Part shown: one piece after another, positions 60,815 through 64,000 of the stretch
Layout of the letters: each line of letters starts with the position of its first letter
Position numbering within the stretch: position 1 is the stretch's first letter
Assembly (NCBI GenBank): GCA_017301995.1
Contig: JAFLEH010000023.1
Span: 62,001 to 126,000 of the forward strand
Reading direction: 5' to 3'
Source: Verrucomicrobiota bacterium
GTDB lineage: Bacteria > Verrucomicrobiota > Verrucomicrobiia > Verrucomicrobiales > Akkermansiaceae
DNA: 64,000 nucleotides
Notes under the pieces: model-generated
Databases searched by the model: none
What the model was told of the DNA's origin: nothing
Seen by the model: only the letters and a program-made list of their open reading frames with translations
Made by a program: the position numbers and the translations under genes

Positions 60815-61621
60815 TTATTGGAATTTTCCGGAAGTGCCGGGCAAGCCCTGGCGGGAGGCGGGATTGGCATCGATCGCCGCGGGCCGGCTGGTGCCGCGGC
60901 CGTCGCCGTCGCCATCCAGTTGGGCGTGCTCCTTGACGATGAACCCTCCCTGTTCGTACGTTTTCAGCACGCGGGCGTTGGTGGCGACGAACAGCTCGGT
61001 CACGCTAACAAACCGGTCGTTGTCCGCATCGGTGGCCGGATCCGCCAGCGCGCCGACGAAGGCGTGCGGAAACTCGGTTTCGTTTTCCGCGTCCTGGGGA
61101 TTGGACGCGCTGACGACGATGCGGCCCGGTTTGGCGAGGGCTTTGAGAAACGGTCCGCCGCAGGTGGTGGTGATCCACACGGTTAGAGGAGTGGCGGGCC
61201 CGGCGTCGGCCAGGGCGGCGGCGAATTCCTTGGCGCTGACGTCCGGGCCGGCCAGGTTGAACATCGCGCCGGCCGGATAGGCGTTGGCATGGCCCATCAG
61301 GATGATCCAGACCGGGCGTGCGCCGGGTTTCCGGGTGTGGGCGGTGATCGCGGCGCATTGTTCGAGCACCCGTTCGCGGGTGCAGATGCCCGCGTAGCCG
61401 CTGCGTTCGGGGCCGTAGTAGATCCGGATATCCGCTTCGGGGATGCCATGTTGGTCGCGCAGCGCGGCCTTGAGCGCCGCCAGGTTTTTTTCGTAGAACA
61501 CCTTGTGCGGGTCGTCGCCGGGAATGCCGTTGAACACCCAGACCAGCGGTGGCGGCGCGGTTTGCCCGGCCGCCAGCGGCATGACCAGGGACACCAGTGC
61601 GAACATTGCCCAGCGCGGCAT
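60815..61621 (-). CDS. Exported legumain/caspase-fold (peptidase C13-like) protein
   Basis: 268 residues from ATG 61621 with a signal peptide (AMFALVSLVMPLAAGQ); 61639 is an alternative start. The fold reads as a C13/caspase-like hydrolase: VWVFNGIPGDDPHKVF, VWIILMGHANAYPAGAM (candidate catalytic His) and VWITTTCGGPFLKAL (candidate catalytic Cys), then IVVSASNPQDAENETEF. A late acidic stretch (PATDADNDRFVSVTELF, LDGDGDGRG) looks like calcium loops. Activity is not proven, but the His-Cys pair is intact. It lies five bp upstream of moxR on the same strand and divergent from the vWA-type gene. Confidence 0.75.
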   Translation of the reverse strand: MPRWAMFALVSLVMPLAAGQTAPPPLVWVFNGIPGDDPHKVFYEKNLAALKAALRDQHGIPEADIRIYYGPERSGYAGICTRERVLEQCAAITAHTRKPGARPVWIILMGHANAYPAGAMFNLAGPDVSAKEFAAALADAGPATPLTVWITTTCGGPFLKALAKPGRIVVSASNPQDAENETEFPHAFVGALADPATDADNDRFVSVTELFVATNARVLKTYEQGGFIVKEHAQLDGDGDGRGTSRPAAIDANPASRQGLPGTSGKFQ

Positions 61622-61735
61622 GACCGATACCACTAACATGCCCAACCCGGGTGGCAACCGGAAAATGCGGGGGATGACATAATATTTCCCGACCACCCGC
61701 TTGACCGGGGCCGGGATTTCTGGCAGATAGCATCC

Positions 61736-63637
61736 ATGCAACTGCTGAACTCCGGGATGTTATGGACGCTTGGCGCCGTTGCCGTGCCGGTCCTGCTGCA
61801 TCTCTCGCTGCGCAGGGTTTACCGGCAGATGCATCTCGGAACGTTGCGCTTCCTGCGGGTGTCGTCGGTGCCCCGCAAGCGCCGCGCGCGGTTGGAGGAA
61901 ATCCTGCTCATGCTGCTGCGGATGGCGGCGCTCGCGGTGTTGGCGCTGGTGTTTCTGCGCCCGTTTTTGCCAGGCACCGGAACCAATCCTCCGCCCGCCG
62001 GAGAAACCGTGATCCTGTTGGACGCCTCGGGCAGCGTGACGGAGGAAATGGCCGCCATGGCGCGATCCGAGGCCGCCAGGGTCATGCGGGATGGCAGGTC
62101 GCCGGTTTACACGCTGATGGCGTTCGCCGACAGCGTTCAGGCGTTGTCGCGGCCGGACGAATACCTCCCGGTACCCGGCGCGCCCACCGAAACGACCGCC
62201 GCGCTGAAGTGGGCGCTCGATCATTTTCGGCAGAATCCCACGGTGAACGGACGCGTGGTGCTGATCTCCCATCTCGCGGCCTCGCAGCTTCCAGCCGCGG
62301 TGCCGCTGATCTGGCCGCCCTCGATACCGGTGGAGGTCATCCCGCTGTTGGAGAAGGACTCCAACAACGCCGCGGTGGCCGCCGTGAACCTGCTCACGCC
62401 GTTCGCCGAACGGGAAATGGACGTGTCGGTTAGGGTGGCGGCGCCATCCGTCCGCAAGCCCCTCACCCTTTCGCTGGAGGCGGAGGGATTCAAGCTCGAC
62501 CAAACCCTGCCGCCCGGAAAATCCACCTGCGTGTTCCGTTTTCCGGTGCCGCGCGAGATCGTCCGCGGTTCGGTCACCGTCCGTTCGCGCGACGCTTGGC
62601 CGGATGACAACGCACGTCCGTTCGCGTTCGCACGGGCCGCGCGGCGGAAGATCCTGTTGGTGGACGGACGCCCCGGCGGCACGCCATTCGAGGGGCAACC
62701 GTATTTCATCGGCAAGGCGCTGGCGGCGTCCGGAGCCGCCCACGGGCTGTCGCCGTTTCTGCCGGAGACGTGTTTCGGTCTGGAGGACAAACGCGGCCTA
62801 ACGGATCTAACGCCGTACGCCGCGGTGGCCTTGTGCGGGGTGGGCGAAATGCTCCCGCAAACCGCCGCCGCCCTAACGGACTACGTGGCGGGCGGAGGTT
62901 CGGTGATCTTCGTGGCGGCGGATGGCGCGCCGGCATCGCTCAAGCCGCTGGCCGCCGCGGGATTGCTGCCCGGAGGCTGGCGCTATCAGGAAAACAAGGA
63001 TCCGCGGACAATCGCGCGCTTCGAGCGGGACCATCCGGCGTTCGCCGCGTTTTCCAACAAGGACTACGGCAACCTCGCGGATTTGCCGTGGCAGTGCCGC
63101 ATCACGCCCGACAGCGGCCACGGATGGAAGCCGCTGCTGGAACTGGACAACGCGGCGCCATTGTTGTTGGAAAAGCCGCGGACGGGAGACGCGGGCCGGG
63201 TGATGGTCCTGCTCCATCCCCTGAACCGCGATTGGAACGATCTTCCGCGCGAACCGGTCTTTGTGCCGTTTGTGAAAAATCTGTTCGGTTATCTGGCAGG
63301 GGTGGACCACCGCCCTTCGGAGGCGCGTGTGATCTATCCGGGCCTCGCGGAAAAGCGGAGGATCGGATCGTATTCGATGCCGGACGGTACCGTGGATCTG
63401 GTGGTGGCCAGTCCATCCGAATCGGCAACCGGCTCCGCGGATGTGGCGCGGTTCCGGTCGGCGTATGGTCTGCCGGATCCCGCGGTGGCCGCTCCGTCAG
63501 CTCCCCCGCCGCCGGATGGAGCCCCCGATGTGAGCCGGGCGCGCGAATGGTGGCCGTGGGCCGTTGTTGTTTTGTTAGCCATGCTGATGTTGGAAACCTG
63601 GCTCGCCACCCGGCAGCCGAAACCCGCCGTTTCATGA
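61736..63637 (+). CDS. BatA/vWA-type membrane protein
   Basis: 633 residues. An N-terminal double membrane segment (MLWTLGAVAVPVLLHLSLR, ILLMLLRMAALAVLALVFL) of the BatA/aerotolerance type is followed by a vWA domain with a MIDAS-like DASGSVTEEM, then further sandwich domains (VTVRSRDAWPDDNARPFAFA, LVDGRPGGTPFEGQPYFIG) and a C-terminal membrane helix (WWPWAVVVLLAMLMLETWLA). This is the usual partner of MoxR and DUF58. It is divergent from the protease gene; the stop overlaps the start of the next gene (ATGA). Confidence 0.88.
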   Translation: MQLLNSGMLWTLGAVAVPVLLHLSLRRVYRQMHLGTLRFLRVSSVPRKRRARLEEILLMLLRMAALAVLALVFLRPFLPGTGTNPPPAGETVILLDASGSVTEEMAAMARSEAARVMRDGRSPVYTLMAFADSVQALSRPDEYLPVPGAPTETTAALKWALDHFRQNPTVNGRVVLISHLAASQLPAAVPLIWPPSIPVEVIPLLEKDSNNAAVAAVNLLTPFAEREMDVSVRVAAPSVRKPLTLSLEAEGFKLDQTLPPGKSTCVFRFPVPREIVRGSVTVRSRDAWPDDNARPFAFARAARRKILLVDGRPGGTPFEGQPYFIGKALAASGAAHGLSPFLPETCFGLEDKRGLTDLTPYAAVALCGVGEMLPQTAAALTDYVAGGGSVIFVAADGAPASLKPLAAAGLLPGGWRYQENKDPRTIARFERDHPAFAAFSNKDYGNLADLPWQCRITPDSGHGWKPLLELDNAAPLLLEKPRTGDAGRVMVLLHPLNRDWNDLPREPVFVPFVKNLFGYLAGVDHRPSEARVIYPGLAEKRRIGSYSMPDGTVDLVVASPSESATGSADVARFRSAYGLPDPAVAAPSAPPPPDGAPDVSRAREWWPWAVVVLLAMLMLETWLATRQPKPAVS

Positions 63638-64000
63638 ATACCGTCGCTTTCCTCAACCGGATCACCCGCAAACGCCGCACCCAGGCGGCGATGCTCGCGG
63701 GCCTTGTCCTGCTCGCCTTCGGCATCGCCGCGTTGCTCGGCATGGCATGGTGGGATGTCTCGCGCCCGTTGACACCCGGATGGCGGATCACGCTCCGCCT
63801 GCTGGCGCCCGCGCTGCTGGCCCTGGCGTTCCTGCAGTTCGCGTTCCGCAGGGCCCGGCGCTTGGACCCCGCCAAATCGGCGGCGGACCTGGAAACGCTG
63901 AACCCCGCCCTCGGCCAACGGCTGCGCACCGCGCTGGAAATCGAGTCGGGTGCCGGAAAACCCCGGCCGTCCACCGAATACCAGGTCTTCGCCGGCGAGG
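63634..64000 (+). CDS. N-terminal part of a membrane protein, runs off the window
   Basis: 122 codons visible from ATG 63634, coupled (ATGA) to the vWA-type gene. Two membrane segments (AMLAGLVLLAFGIAALLGMA, LLAPALLALAFLQFAFRRA) precede DPAKSAADLETLNPALGQRL, a helical segment like that of DUF4175-type proteins commonly found in these loci. It probably completes the MoxR/DUF58/vWA module. No stop is reached. Confidence 0.75.
   Translation, partial: MNTVAFLNRITRKRRTQAAMLAGLVLLAFGIAALLGMAWWDVSRPLTPGWRITLRLLAPALLALAFLQFAFRRARRLDPAKSAADLETLNPALGQRLRTALEIESGAGKPRPSTEYQVFAGE

Noticed and set aside
1..64000. Simple over-representation of GTTAG/CTAAC
   Set aside because: With about 63 % GC the mononucleotide expectation for the pair is near 80 in 64 kb; I counted about 70. 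The signal is therefore the codon context and its uneven distribution, not raw excess.

Overview
The window is high-GC bacterial DNA (about 60-65 % by eye). It best fits a free-living member of the Verrucomicrobiota (Verrucomicrobiales, Luteolibacter/Haloferula-like). This assignment is an inference from several features: many secreted glycoside hydrolases and Gfo/Idh/MocA oxidoreductases with Tat-type leaders, proteins ending in a calcium-loop plus beta-sandwich module (DPDKDG...), a Ser/Thr kinase-WD40 gene beside a large ECF sigma factor, an ExbB-ExbD-ExbD-TPR cluster, and remnants of a REP-associated transposase. No rRNA, CRISPR array, prophage or complete insertion sequence was seen.

Layout. 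(1) 1-14.4 kb is a carbohydrate-utilisation locus. It holds a partial LamG protein, a GH50-like hydrolase, a fucose/arabinose-isomerase-like enzyme, two Gfo/Idh/MocA proteins and two very large GH106-like (alpha-L-rhamnosidase-type) proteins. (2) 14.4-15.2 kb is a scar with an internally deleted TIM-barrel gene, a 22-bp direct repeat and an oxidoreductase C-terminal fragment. (3) 15.2-30.6 kb is a run of co-oriented minus-strand genes, read in transcription order as ECF sigma, kinase-WD40, ankyrin protein, five small lipoprotein-like genes, a seven-repeat FG-GAP protein and a 21-repeat VCBS protein. It differs in composition from its flanks and is bordered by the scar on the left and a transposase relic (31.2-32.1 kb) on the right. 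(4) 32.2-46.8 kb is mostly housekeeping: proA, proB, a propeller protein, a phage-tail-collar protein with a GNAT acetyltransferase, a GH20 hexosaminidase, a block of REP-like repeats, an ATGA-coupled trio (exonuclease III, metallophosphoesterase, RlmM-like methyltransferase), ilvN/ilvB, a serine hydrolase and aquaporin Z. (5) 46.9-53 kb is an ExbB/ExbD/ExbD plus two TPR proteins cluster. (6) 53-58.9 kb holds pabB, a secreted protein, tRNA-Glu(TTC) with a terminator, and three envelope proteins of unknown role. (7) 58.9-64 kb is a MoxR/DUF58/vWA-type locus with a legumain/caspase-fold protease and a partial membrane protein at the edge.

How the genes work together. Region 1 would release and process a plant- or algal-type polysaccharide containing deoxysugars. 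Region 3 looks like one regulated surface system, with a sigma factor and kinase as switch and lipoproteins and giant beta-propellers as output. Region 5 supplies ion-motive energy transduction without a visible TonB. Region 7 is an ATPase-vWA assembly module.

Two window-wide signals deserve attention. First, rare Leu/Ile/Arg codons (CTA, TTA, ATA, AGA) sit almost only in the contexts CTAAC, CTATC, GTTAG and GATAG. Second, this signature is about five times rarer inside region 3, which supports a foreign origin for it. Several genes at the junctions carry in-frame internal deletions.
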